Below, piece by piece: positions 8,950-18,033 of a stretch of DNA of 64,000 nucleotides (position 1 is the first letter of the stretch; every line of letters starts with the position of its first letter). The stretch comes from Candidimonas nitroreducens. GTDB taxonomy: Bacteria; Pseudomonadota; Gammaproteobacteria; Burkholderiales; Burkholderiaceae_B. The DNA lies in the NCBI RefSeq assembly GCF_002209565.1, contig NZ_NJIH01000001.1:62001-126000 (forward strand), written 5' to 3'. The notes below the pieces were generated by a model that was given only the letters and a program-made list of their open reading frames with translations, made no database searches and had not been told where the DNA came from. The translations under genes were made by a program, and so were the position numbers.

Positions 8950-9107
8950 GAGTCATCGCGGGGCAAGGCAAGGAAGAAACACAACAAGCCGGCCTGCACT
9001 GGGCGAGCCGGGCTCGGCGGGCAAGCTCCTTTGCGTTGAGGCTGCCTTGACGGATGGCCAGGTGCAGCCGCCGCGGGGCTGCGCCCACGGCAAGCTATTG
9101 TGCCGGC

Positions 9108-9575
9108 TTACTTCCATTCGAAGACGGCGCGCGTGGTGCCCTGGTCGTGCACCTGCACGCTGCGCGATTGGGTCTTGCCTTTGTAGGTGGCGTCCACCTT
9201 GTAGTCGCCGGCAGGCAGGCGCACCAGGAAATAAGGCCCTTGCGAGGTGGCGTTCAGCACACTGGCGTCGTGGCTGTCGCGTACGACCACCTGCACGTCG
9301 GCCACGTAGGCGCCATTGCCGTCGGCATTGCTGGCGAACGTCAGCGCCAGCGGATACTTGGCGGCGGCTTCTTTAAACGAGGCGGACTCGTCGCTGCCTA
9401 TGCCGCCGCTGACATACTCCACCGAGCCCTGGTGCTGGACGGGCGGCAGCGCGGCGTAAGCTTGCATGCCCGCCAGCGCGCCGGCCAGCACGATTGCCGC
9501 CCACGATAGTTTCGGTGCGATGCGGCGCCGCGCGCCGTTGGAAGAATGCCGGGTGCTTGCGTGTATCGTCTGCAT
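9108..9575 (-). CDS. Secreted carboxypeptidase-regulatory-like domain protein
   Basis: 155 residues. After a positively charged start, residues 24-42 are hydrophobic and end in a signal-peptidase site (MQAYAA). The mature part has a beta-sandwich pattern with GPYFLVRLPAGDYKVDATYK, the typical strand-turn-strand signature of carboxypeptidase-regulatory-like (CarboxypepD_reg) domains, followed by KTQSRSVQVHDQG and the terminal FEWK. Such domains are structural or binding modules; no enzyme activity is suggested. Strong ribosome site AAAGGAG upstream of ATG 9575. It lies alone between the repeat element and the NRDE gene. Confidence 0.75.
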   Translation of the reverse strand: MQTIHASTRHSSNGARRRIAPKLSWAAIVLAGALAGMQAYAALPPVQHQGSVEYVSGGIGSDESASFKEAAAKYPLALTFASNADGNGAYVADVQVVVRDSHDASVLNATSQGPYFLVRLPAGDYKVDATYKGKTQSRSVQVHDQGTTRAVFEWK

Positions 9576-9723
9576 GCTGGTTCTCCTTTAGAGCCGGGCT
9601 TGTGATCTTCCGATTTTATTCCTGCAGCTGCCGGCACGCATTTTTGGCATGGCCGAGGGCGTGTGCAAGAGGATGCAGCGTGCAGGCAATGCGAAAGCCG
9701 CAGCCATCGGCCATGGGCTGAGA

Positions 9724-10521
9724 TCAGCGGTGGTTCGAGTCTTGCGCCGTGCGCCGATAGGGCCAGTCGTGGCGCTCGATCGCGGTGCCTTGCGGATCGT
9801 AGCTGGTCTCACTCAGGATGCAGTGGCCGTCGGCGCGCATGGCCACCACGGTCGAACAGCGCGTGCCGTAGTCGGGGCTGACGATGAAGGGGCTGCTCAG
9901 CAGCCGCTCGCGTTCCAGCGGAATGCCGGTGCGCGGCAAGGCGTGGTCTTCGGCCGGCGTGCCGTCGCGCAAGATCTCGAACACCGGCGCCAGAGAAAGC
10001 TCGAGCCCGTTAGGATCCAGCGCATCCAGCGCCGCGCGCAGCCGCTGCGATTTGGGCCAGGGGGTGTCCAGCAAATGGTTGGACAGCACGTAGCGGCCCG
10101 CGCCCAAGGCATGCGCCTGGCCGGCGGGGTCGCGGTTGCCCAGGTAGTAGGCGCCTGCGGTGTCGCCCACGATCAGGTTGAAGCCGTTGTACGCGGCGGC
10201 GCTGGCGTGCACTTGCCGGATATAGGCGCCGGCGCTCAGGTCGCCCGTCAGAAAGTCGCTGACCAGCGCGCCGCGCGACGGTGCCGCGGGCAGCAGGCCG
10301 GCGCCCGGATCGCGGTAGTTGGTGACCAGGGCATAGCGGCCGTCGCGGCGCACGCCCAGCCAGGTGCCGCCGGCACGGATGTCGCAGCCGGCGATGATTT
10401 CGGGTTGTTGCGGCCAGGGCGCGGCCGCGCGGGTCGGGCGGGCGTGGAATTCGTCACGATTGGCGGCTATCAGTACCGGCCAGTCGCGGTGCACGCCCAG
10501 CGCCAGATAAGCAATACACAT
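9724..10521 (-). CDS. NRDE-family (TANGO2-like) protein
   Basis: 265 residues. MCIAYLALG puts Cys2 at the processed N-terminus, as in Ntn-type hydrolases, and AANRDEFHARPT contains the NRDE motif that names the family; GTWLGVRRDGRYALVTNYRDP is the next conserved block. Function of the bacterial members is not established; the eukaryotic relative TANGO2 is linked to lipid and haem handling. It is transcribed in the same direction as pbpG, 37 bp downstream of it, so the two may share a transcript. Confidence 0.9.
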   Translation of the reverse strand: MCIAYLALGVHRDWPVLIAANRDEFHARPTRAAAPWPQQPEIIAGCDIRAGGTWLGVRRDGRYALVTNYRDPGAGLLPAAPSRGALVSDFLTGDLSAGAYIRQVHASAAAYNGFNLIVGDTAGAYYLGNRDPAGQAHALGAGRYVLSNHLLDTPWPKSQRLRAALDALDPNGLELSLAPVFEILRDGTPAEDHALPRTGIPLERERLLSSPFIVSPDYGTRCSTVVAMRADGHCILSETSYDPQGTAIERHDWPYRRTAQDSNHR

Positions 10522-10558
10522 GCGACGTGCGCCGGCAGGGCGGGGACAGGCCCGCGCC

Positions 10559-11581
10559 CTACATCATGGCCAGGTTGGTTTCGCGTTCAACCAGATTGCG
10601 TACCCGCATGGCGTCGCCCACGCGGGAATAGCGGCCGACCGAGTTCAACAGCACGATGGCGACCTCGCGGCCGTCGATGCGGGTGAGCATGACCAGGCAC
10701 TCGCCGGATTCATTGATGAAGCCGGTCTTGGATATCTGGATGTCCCATTTATGGTTGCGCACCAGCCCGTTGGTGTTGTTGTAGGCCAGGCGACGGCCGC
10801 GGCCGATGTCGACTTCGTAGTGATCGTCGGTGGTGTAGCGGTGGATCAGCGGCTGCCTGCTGGCGGCCACCAGCAGCTTGACCAGGTCACGCGGTGTCGA
10901 CACGTTTTCACTGGACAAGCCGGTGGGTTCGAGGAAGTGCGTCTGGCGCATGCCCAGGGCGCGGGCCTTGTCGTTCATGGCGCGTACGAAAGCGCGCTCG
11001 CCGCCGGGATAGTAGCGCGACAGCGCGTGCGCCGCGCGGTTCTCGGACGACATCAGCGCCAGGTGCAGCATATCGGCGCGGCTCAGGCGCGCGCCCACGG
11101 ACAGCCGCGAACGCGAGTGGCGCAGATGATCGACGTCGGCTTCGGTGATGGTGAGCATGTCCTGCATCGACTGCCCGGACTCGGTCACGATCAGCGCGGT
11201 CATGAGTTTGGAGATCGAGGCGATGGGGCGCACTTCGTCGCTGTTCTTGTTATACAGCACCGTGGAATTTTCCAGATCCTGCACGTAGGCGACCTCGGAT
11301 TTCAGCGAGGCGTGGGCGGCCAGGGACTGGATGCTGCGGCGCGCGGCGGAGTCGCGATTGTCGTACGAAACCTTGTGTGCGGCGCCGGCATGGCTGCGAT
11401 GCGCGTGGCGCACCACAGGGCGGCGATGCACCACTTTGCGGGCGTGTTGGCTTTTCTTGGCCTGGGTATGCTGCGCGGCCGGCTGGGCGGCTTGCACCAC
11501 CGTGGGCGTGGCGAGACCGAAGGCGAATGCTGCGGCGGGCAGCAGAGCCAATAAGATCTTGTGCTTCAAGAAGTGTCGCAT
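10559..11581 (-). CDS. pbpG: D-alanyl-D-alanine endopeptidase (PBP7-like)
   Basis: 340 residues from ATG 11581; an in-frame start at 11647 would only lengthen the signal peptide. After a signal peptide comes a Lys/His/Gln-rich linker of about 45 residues, then the peptidase S11 domain with all three active-site motifs: SISK (nucleophile Ser and Lys), SSEN (SxN box) and KTG in QISKTGFINESG. Family members act in the periplasm, cutting DD-crosslinks of peptidoglycan during growth. The His-rich linker is longer than in E. coli PbpG. NRDE gene follows 37 bp downstream. Confidence 0.92.
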   Translation of the reverse strand: MRHFLKHKILLALLPAAAFAFGLATPTVVQAAQPAAQHTQAKKSQHARKVVHRRPVVRHAHRSHAGAAHKVSYDNRDSAARRSIQSLAAHASLKSEVAYVQDLENSTVLYNKNSDEVRPIASISKLMTALIVTESGQSMQDMLTITEADVDHLRHSRSRLSVGARLSRADMLHLALMSSENRAAHALSRYYPGGERAFVRAMNDKARALGMRQTHFLEPTGLSSENVSTPRDLVKLLVAASRQPLIHRYTTDDHYEVDIGRGRRLAYNNTNGLVRNHKWDIQISKTGFINESGECLVMLTRIDGREVAIVLLNSVGRYSRVGDAMRVRNLVERETNLAMM

Positions 11582-11907
11582 GATGGTCGCTGGGCGGTAG
11601 GCGTCGGGTTGCGCGGCGCGCATGCGGTATATGTGCATGCGGTTCACTGCGCGTAATGGGGCAGATGATATCAGAGAAAAAACAAAAAACTACCAGCGTT
11701 ATTAGCAAGTTACATCATTTTTCTAAGTTCGATTTTAAGTTGGTGGCGATATCGGTGCGGCAGAGGCATTTTTTCCTGTGCATAAAAACAGTGTTTTGTC
11801 ACGCGGCTGCCGTGTCCCTGTTGCGGCGCTGCCATCCCGCTGCGCTATGCAAGCCCACGCACAAGTGTATATCCAAGCAGGAATGTCGTATGCGCGGCAT
11901 GCCGGCA

Positions 11908-11936
11908 CGAATTGTCCGACAAAAATTGTCAATTCG
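11908..11936. promoter_or_regulatory. Operator-like inverted repeat upstream of aqpZ
   Basis: CGAATTG (11908-11914) is complementary to CAATTCG (11930-11936), and TTGTCCGACAA within it is itself an 11-bp palindrome. It sits about 115 bp upstream of aqpZ in a 469-bp divergent spacer (11582-12050) whose pbpG-proximal half (about 11650-11790) is clearly AT-rich and probably holds promoters. The regulator is unknown. No gene was recognised in the spacer. Confidence 0.4.
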
Positions 11937-12050
11937 GGTGCCTTCTGCACCCGGTTCACGCATCGCGACATTACTATGTGTAGCCATGAGTGCGCGGCGT
12001 CAGCAACAGGCCTACGCAACGAACAATGAACTGAAGCACAGGAGAAAATC

Positions 12051-12755
12051 ATGCCATTGTCCAAACGCGCCTTGGCGGAATTGATCGGTACCTTTTGGCT
12101 GGTGTTGGGGGGCTGCGGCAGTGCGGTGCTGGCCGCGGGATTTCCGCAGTTCGGCATCGGGTTCGCGGGCGTCGCCCTGGCCTTCGGCCTGACCTTGCTG
12201 ACCATGGCCTTTGCCATCGGCCATATTTCGGGCTGCCATCTCAACCCGGCGGTTTCCATCGGCCTGGCCGCGGGCGGGCGCTTTCCGGCCCGCGAGCTGC
12301 CGGCCTATATCGTGGCGCAGGTAGTGGGCGCGATTATCGCGGCCGGGGTGCTGTATGTCATCGCCAGTGGCAAGGCCGGATTCAGCCTGTCGTCGGGCCT
12401 GGCCTCGAACGGCTACGGCGCGCATTCGCCGGGCGGGTATAGTCTGCTGTCCTGCGTGGTGATAGAAGTGGTGATGACGGCCGCCTTCCTGTTCGTGATC
12501 ATGGGCGCCACCGACAAGCGGGCGCCGGCGGCCCTGGCGCCGATTGCGATCGGCCTGTGCCTGACCTTGATCCACCTGGTCACCATCCCGGTGACCAACA
12601 CTTCGGTCAATCCGGCGCGCAGTACCGGGCCGGCCTTGTTCGTGGGCGATTGGGCGCTGTCGCAGTTGTGGCTGTTCTGGCTCGCGCCCATCGTGGGCGG
12701 CATCATCGGCGCGCTGATCTATCGGGGCGTGGCCGGCGAGCCGCCGCGCGACTGA
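12051..12755 (+). CDS. aqpZ: Aquaporin Z, water channel
   Basis: 234 residues, standard for AqpZ. Six membrane helices and the two pore half-helices are visible, with NPA at 65-67 (GCHLNPAVS) and 187-189 (TSVNPARS). The start [26 protein letters not shown] and the Arg after the second NPA (selectivity filter) match the water-selective aquaporins rather than GlpF-type glycerol channels, which have Asp-rich replacements. Ribosome site CAGGAGAAAATC precedes ATG. The TGA stop is part of the repeat element that follows. Inner-membrane protein for rapid water flux. Confidence 0.95.
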   Translation: MPLSKRALAELIGTFWLVLGGCGSAVLAAGFPQFGIGFAGVALAFGLTLLTMAFAIGHISGCHLNPAVSIGLAAGGRFPARELPAYIVAQVVGAIIAAGVLYVIASGKAGFSLSSGLASNGYGAHSPGGYSLLSCVVIEVVMTAAFLFVIMGATDKRAPAALAPIAIGLCLTLIHLVTIPVTNTSVNPARSTGPALFVGDWALSQLWLFWLAPIVGGIIGALIYRGVAGEPPRD

Positions 12756-13050
12756 TACGGATTCACGGATTCGCGCTCGAAAAGGCAAGGGCGCTGCTTC
12801 GCCTTGATGGATTAGGGCCTGTTATGAGCAACGCCGAGGGGCGGGCTTTTTGTGGCCACCCTTCGGGCTGGCGGGCAAATGGGCTCGTTGCGTGGAGCGG
12901 CCACGCGGTCTCGCCCGCGCCTAGCCTGGCGCCCATTTGCCCGCCAGTGCGGCTCCCCCTCTAGTGTGAACAAGGCCCTAGTTGTATTGCTCTGTCTCTG
13001 GCTGAGCGCCTTGTGCGCTACGCGCTTGCCGTTTCGATCGCAAACCCTAT
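12753..13050. repeat. Palindromic repeat element, copy 2, carrying an inserted second palindrome
   Basis: It starts TGATACGGATTC in the aqpZ stop codon, shares GATTCGCG, CGAAAAGGCAAGGGCG and GCTTCGCCTTGA with copy 1 (8841-8949), and ends TTTCGATCGCAAACCCTATG, the counterpart of TTGATCGCGAACCCGTATG. Between the two halves it holds the element at 12812-12980. Nothing in 12756-13052 looks like a gene. A weaker relative of the left end, TGATGCGGATTCACGG, is at 1879-1894. Confidence 0.75.
12812..12980. repeat. Nested 169-bp inverted-repeat element
   Basis: Outer ends are TAGGGCCTGTT (12812-12822) and AACAAGGCCCTA (12969-12980), complementary apart from one base. Inside, CTGGCGGGCAAATGGGC (12868-12884) has a perfect 17-bp complement at 12931-12947. 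There is no open frame for a transposase. The form fits a small non-autonomous element or an intergenic hairpin repeat inserted in the larger element. Confidence 0.75.
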
Positions 13051-13106
13051 GAGTGTTCTATAGTACGGCCTTCAGTGCGGCCATTGCCGGCTACGGAGCG
13101 ATCGAT

Positions 13107-13754
13107 ATGGGCGAGAATCGGGCGGCCGCCAGCGGCCTGTTTGCAGGCGAAGACAAGCTCAAGCGCTGTATCTGGTGCCAGGCCAGCGAGGCCTACCGCC
13201 ATTACCACGACCACGAATGGGGCTTTCCCGTCATCGACGAGACGCGGCTGTTCGAGAAGATCTGCCTGGAAGGCTTCCAGGCCGGGCTCAGCTGGAGCAC
13301 CATCCTGCACAAGCGCCCGGCTTTCCGCGAGGCCTTTGCCGGTTTCGACATGGAGCGCGTGGCGCGCTTCGGCGCGCGCGATGTGCAGCGGCTGATGGAA
13401 AATGCGGGCATCGTGCGCCATCGCGGCAAGATCGACTCGGCCATCAACAACGCCCAGAGGGCGCTGGAACTGCGCGAGCAGTGCGGCTCGCTGGCGGCCT
13501 ACTTGTGGCGCTACGAGCCCGAGCGCGCCTCGCGCCCCAGGCGCATTACGTACGAAGCGCTGCGCGCCATGACGACCTCGCCCGAGTCGGTGGCGCTGTC
13601 CAAAGACTTGAAGAAACGCGGCTGGACTTTCGTCGGCCCCACCACCATGTATGCGCTGATGCAGGCCATGGGGCTGGTCAACGACCATGTAGACGGCTGC
13701 CATGCCCGCAAGCAGGCGCTGGCGGCCCGCGCCGCCTTGCAGGTTCCGGCTTGA
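13107..13754 (+). CDS. tag: DNA-3-methyladenine glycosylase I
   Basis: 215 residues from ATG 13107, which has GGAG at 13096-13099; a GTG at 13053 is a less likely alternative. It removes 3-methyladenine from alkylated DNA in the cytoplasm. KRCIWCQ and YHDHEWGFP at the N-terminus and DHVDGCH at the C-terminus supply the Cys/His ligands of the Tag zinc site, and LFEKICLEGFQAGLSWSTIL is the family signature with the base-recognition Glu. No LexA box or other damage-response operator is visible upstream; the repeat element is. Confidence 0.94.
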   Translation: MGENRAAASGLFAGEDKLKRCIWCQASEAYRHYHDHEWGFPVIDETRLFEKICLEGFQAGLSWSTILHKRPAFREAFAGFDMERVARFGARDVQRLMENAGIVRHRGKIDSAINNAQRALELREQCGSLAAYLWRYEPERASRPRRITYEALRAMTTSPESVALSKDLKKRGWTFVGPTTMYALMQAMGLVNDHVDGCHARKQALAARAALQVPA

Positions 13755-13806
13755 TGCGGGCCTCGCTATCGCAGGGCCCGGCGGTTGCGAAAATCGCTGT
13801 CGAAGA

Positions 13807-13833
13807 GCCTTCGTTGAAGGGCCTTCGTTGAAG
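13807..13833. repeat. Directly repeated small hairpin between tag and argG
   Basis: GCCTTCGTTGAAGG is repeated back to back at 13807-13820 and 13821-13833 (last base missing); each copy folds as CTTC-GTT-GAAG. It lies in the 218-bp gap between the convergent ends of tag and argG, which also holds CGGGGC-GAT-GCCCCG near 13936-13950. Possible 3' end structures, without T-runs. Confidence 0.5.
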
Positions 13834-13972
13834 ATGTGAAAGTGAAAGGGCGGCAGTGGAAGGGGCCGGCCGCGACATGGTGTCGCGAATACCGCCTGCG
13901 GCCCGGCGCCTTGTTTTCGCGGGCGATGATCCCCGGGGCGATGCCCCGAGGTCAATATTCGCGCGGCGCAGC

Positions 13973-15325
<1,353 letters not shown>

Positions 15326-15486
15326 TCATGGGCGGGCGCCGCAAGGCCGCCCGAAGCAGGGCCGGGCCCCGCGCCAACCCGACATTGTACGCGGTCGAGC
15401 CCGAGCCCGCAGGCTGATCCGGCGGCCGATCCGCCCGGCTGGTTTGGCTTGTGCGCGCCGGGGAATGCTGCGACGCCGCGCCGTCG

Positions 15487-18033
15487 TTATGCCCGTGCCC
15501 GGTTCTCGCTTGCCGCACGAGGCGCCTGCATCGGCTCCACCCGCCACCACGGCGGCAGCAGGCCGCGCACCTGGGCGCGGTCGTAGCGGTCGTCGATCAG
15601 GTACAGCACGCCCTGGTCGTCATGGCCGCGGATGATGCGGCCTGCGGCCTGCACCACTTTGCGCAGGCCGGGGTATAGGTAGGCGTAGTCGTAGCCGCGG
15701 CCGAAGGCGGCGTCCATGCGCCGCATGATTTCTTCATTCACGGGGTTGATCTGCGGCAGGCCCAGGGTGGCGATGAAGGCGCCGATCAGGCGGCGGCCGG
15801 GCAGATCCACGCCTTCGGCGAAGGCGCCGCCCAGCACCGCGAAGCCTATGCCCTGGCCCTGGTCGGTGAAGTTTTCCAGGAAGGCCAGCCGCTCGGCTTC
15901 GTTCATCGAAGGCGCTTGCTCCCAGGCGGGAATGTCCGGATGCAATTGGCGGAACAGGCCGGCGAGCTGCCCCAGGTAGTCGAAGCTGCTGAGGAAAGCC
16001 AGATAGTTGCCGGGCCGCGCCCGGTATTGCTGCGCCATCAGTTCTACCACCGGTGCCAGCGAAGCCTGGCGATGCCGGTAGCGCGTGGAGATGTGGCGGG
16101 CGATGCGCACCTGCAACTGCTCGGCCTTGAATGGCGAGGCCACGTCGACCCAGGCGGCCTGCGCGGGCAGGCCGAGGGTGTCGGCGTAATAGGCCCAGGG
16201 CGTCAGCGTGGCCGAGAACAGGGTGCAGGTATGCGCGGCGGCGTAGCGTTCGGCCAGGAAGGGTGCCGGAATCAGGTTCCTGATGCACAGCGCCGATTGC
16301 CCGCGCACTGTGGCGCCTTCTTGCCCGCGTGCTGCGGTGCCGGCGGCGCCCGGCGCGGCCAGGCTTACGTCCCACACCGAATGGGCGCGGTCGTAGAGTT
16401 CGGCCAGTTGCAGGAAGTGCAGGGCATCGAAGTAGAAGCGCAGCAGCGCGCTGTCGGCGCTGCGCGGGTTGGCGTCCTGCTCGTCGGACAGTACGCCGAC
16501 GGCGCGCTGCAGTGCGGCGATGAAGGCCGCGGGCAGTTCGTCGCGCGCCTCGTAAGCTTCGGTTTGATCCGCGCACAGTGCGTTCCAGCGGCGCGCCACG
16601 GCGTCCAGCGCGCGCCTGGCGGCCGCGGGTGCCGCGCGGCGCGCCGCCGCCAGCTGGGATCTGTGCAGTTGTGCCGTGTACATGCCGCGCGCGCGTTCGA
16701 GCAGGTTGTGGGCCTCGTCCACCAGCACCCCGACGCGCCATTCATAGTCCTGGGCCAGGCGGTACAGGGGCGCGTGCAGGTCGAAGTAATAATTGAAATC
16801 GCCTACCGCCACGTCGCACCAGCGCATCAGATCCTGGCCCAGGTAGTAGGGGCAGACCTGGTGCTGCGCCGCGACCGCGCGCAGGGCGGGGCGGTCGAGC
16901 CGGGTGCCTTGCAGCGCCTGTGCCCTGGCCTGGGGCAGGCGGTCGTAGAAGCCCTGGGCCAGCGGGCAGGATTCGCCGTGGCAGGCTTTGTCGGGATGTT
17001 CGCAAGCCTTGTCGCGCGCCTGCAGTTCCAGCACCCGCAAGACGGGCGCATCCTGCGCCGCCTCGATCCGCTGCAGTGCCTGCAGCGCCAGCGCGCGGCC
17101 GGGTGTCTTGGCCGTCAGGAAGAAGATCTTGTCCAGGCCCTGCGCCGGCGCCGCCTTCAACAAGGGAAACAGGGTGCCTATGGTCTTGCCTATGCCGGTC
17201 GGAGCCTGCGCGCCCAGGCACAGCCCGGCGCGCGCCGCGTTGTACACGGCTACGGCCAGTGGCCGCTGGCCTTCGCGAAAGCCGGGGTAGGGGAATGACA
17301 GCCGCGCCAGGGCCGCATCGCGCCGCGCGCGGTGCGCCAGTTCCTGTTCGGACCAGTCCAGGAAGCTTGAGCACAGCGCCTCGAAGCGCCGCCGCAGTTC
17401 GGCCGCCTCGTGGGTTTCGGCGAGCACGGTTTCGCGCCTGGCGGCGATGTCGAAATAGACCAGGGCCACTTCGATGCGCGCCAGCCCTTGCCGTTCGCAC
17501 ATCAGGTGCGCGTAGGTAAGCGCCTGGGCCCAATGCAGGTGGCGATGGTTTTCCGGCATGTGGCGCAGATCGCCGCGGTAGGTCTTGATTTCTTCGAGCC
17601 GGTTACGCGCCGGATCGTAGCCGTCGGCGCGGCCGCGCACCCGCAGGTGGCGGAAGCTGCCGCTTAGCGCCACTTCGGCCTGATAGCCTGCGCCGCGCTG
17701 CGACCTGACCCAGGCGTGGCCGGCGATGCCCTCGCGGGCGCTGGGCGCCGGCGTGAAGCGCAGGTCGAGATCGCCGCGGCGCGCACCGAATTCACACAGC
17801 GCACGCACTGCGATCGTGTAGGCGGCGGCCGGGGTCGGGTGATCCTCGCAGGCCTGGATGGGGCTTGTCGATTCCCCGGAGCTTCTCGCCGGCCCTCGAA
17901 CGATGCTATCTGGCTCCGGAGCGATGCTCTTCGGCCTTCGAGCGGCGGCCTCGGGGCCCTGTTCAAGATCGTCCGGCCTTTGGTCAAGGTTCTTTACGGC
18001 GCAAGCGGGCCGTTCTTGCGGCTGGGCGTTCAT
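15487..18033 (-). CDS. Rad3/DinG-like ATP-dependent DNA helicase with N-terminal nuclease-like domain
   Basis: 848 residues. The ATG (18033) overlaps the stop of the VRR-NUC gene as ATGA. Superfamily 2 motifs: Walker A QAPTGIGKT, Walker B VLVDEAHN (DEAH box), and a late motif with AAGRIIRGHDDQG. Cysteine clusters ACEHPDKACHGESC and QVCPYY lie between motifs I and II, where XPD-type helicases hold a 4Fe-4S cluster. Ahead of the helicase, GRADGYDPARNRLEEIKTYR resembles the D...E-x-K core of PD-(D/E)XK (Cas4/RecB-like) nucleases. The open frame continues upstream to 18954 but that part is only the shadow of the nuclease gene. Likely role: processing of branched or damaged DNA with its partner. 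Confidence 0.9.
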   Translation of the reverse strand: MNAQPQERPACAVKNLDQRPDDLEQGPEAAARRPKSIAPEPDSIVRGPARSSGESTSPIQACEDHPTPAAAYTIAVRALCEFGARRGDLDLRFTPAPSAREGIAGHAWVRSQRGAGYQAEVALSGSFRHLRVRGRADGYDPARNRLEEIKTYRGDLRHMPENHRHLHWAQALTYAHLMCERQGLARIEVALVYFDIAARRETVLAETHEAAELRRRFEALCSSFLDWSEQELAHRARRDAALARLSFPYPGFREGQRPLAVAVYNAARAGLCLGAQAPTGIGKTIGTLFPLLKAAPAQGLDKIFFLTAKTPGRALALQALQRIEAAQDAPVLRVLELQARDKACEHPDKACHGESCPLAQGFYDRLPQARAQALQGTRLDRPALRAVAAQHQVCPYYLGQDLMRWCDVAVGDFNYYFDLHAPLYRLAQDYEWRVGVLVDEAHNLLERARGMYTAQLHRSQLAAARRAAPAAARRALDAVARRWNALCADQTEAYEARDELPAAFIAALQRAVGVLSDEQDANPRSADSALLRFYFDALHFLQLAELYDRAHSVWDVSLAAPGAAGTAARGQEGATVRGQSALCIRNLIPAPFLAERYAAAHTCTLFSATLTPWAYYADTLGLPAQAAWVDVASPFKAEQLQVRIARHISTRYRHRQASLAPVVELMAQQYRARPGNYLAFLSSFDYLGQLAGLFRQLHPDIPAWEQAPSMNEAERLAFLENFTDQGQGIGFAVLGGAFAEGVDLPGRRLIGAFIATLGLPQINPVNEEIMRRMDAAFGRGYDYAYLYPGLRKVVQAAGRIIRGHDDQGVLYLIDDRYDRAQVRGLLPPWWRVEPMQAPRAASENRARA

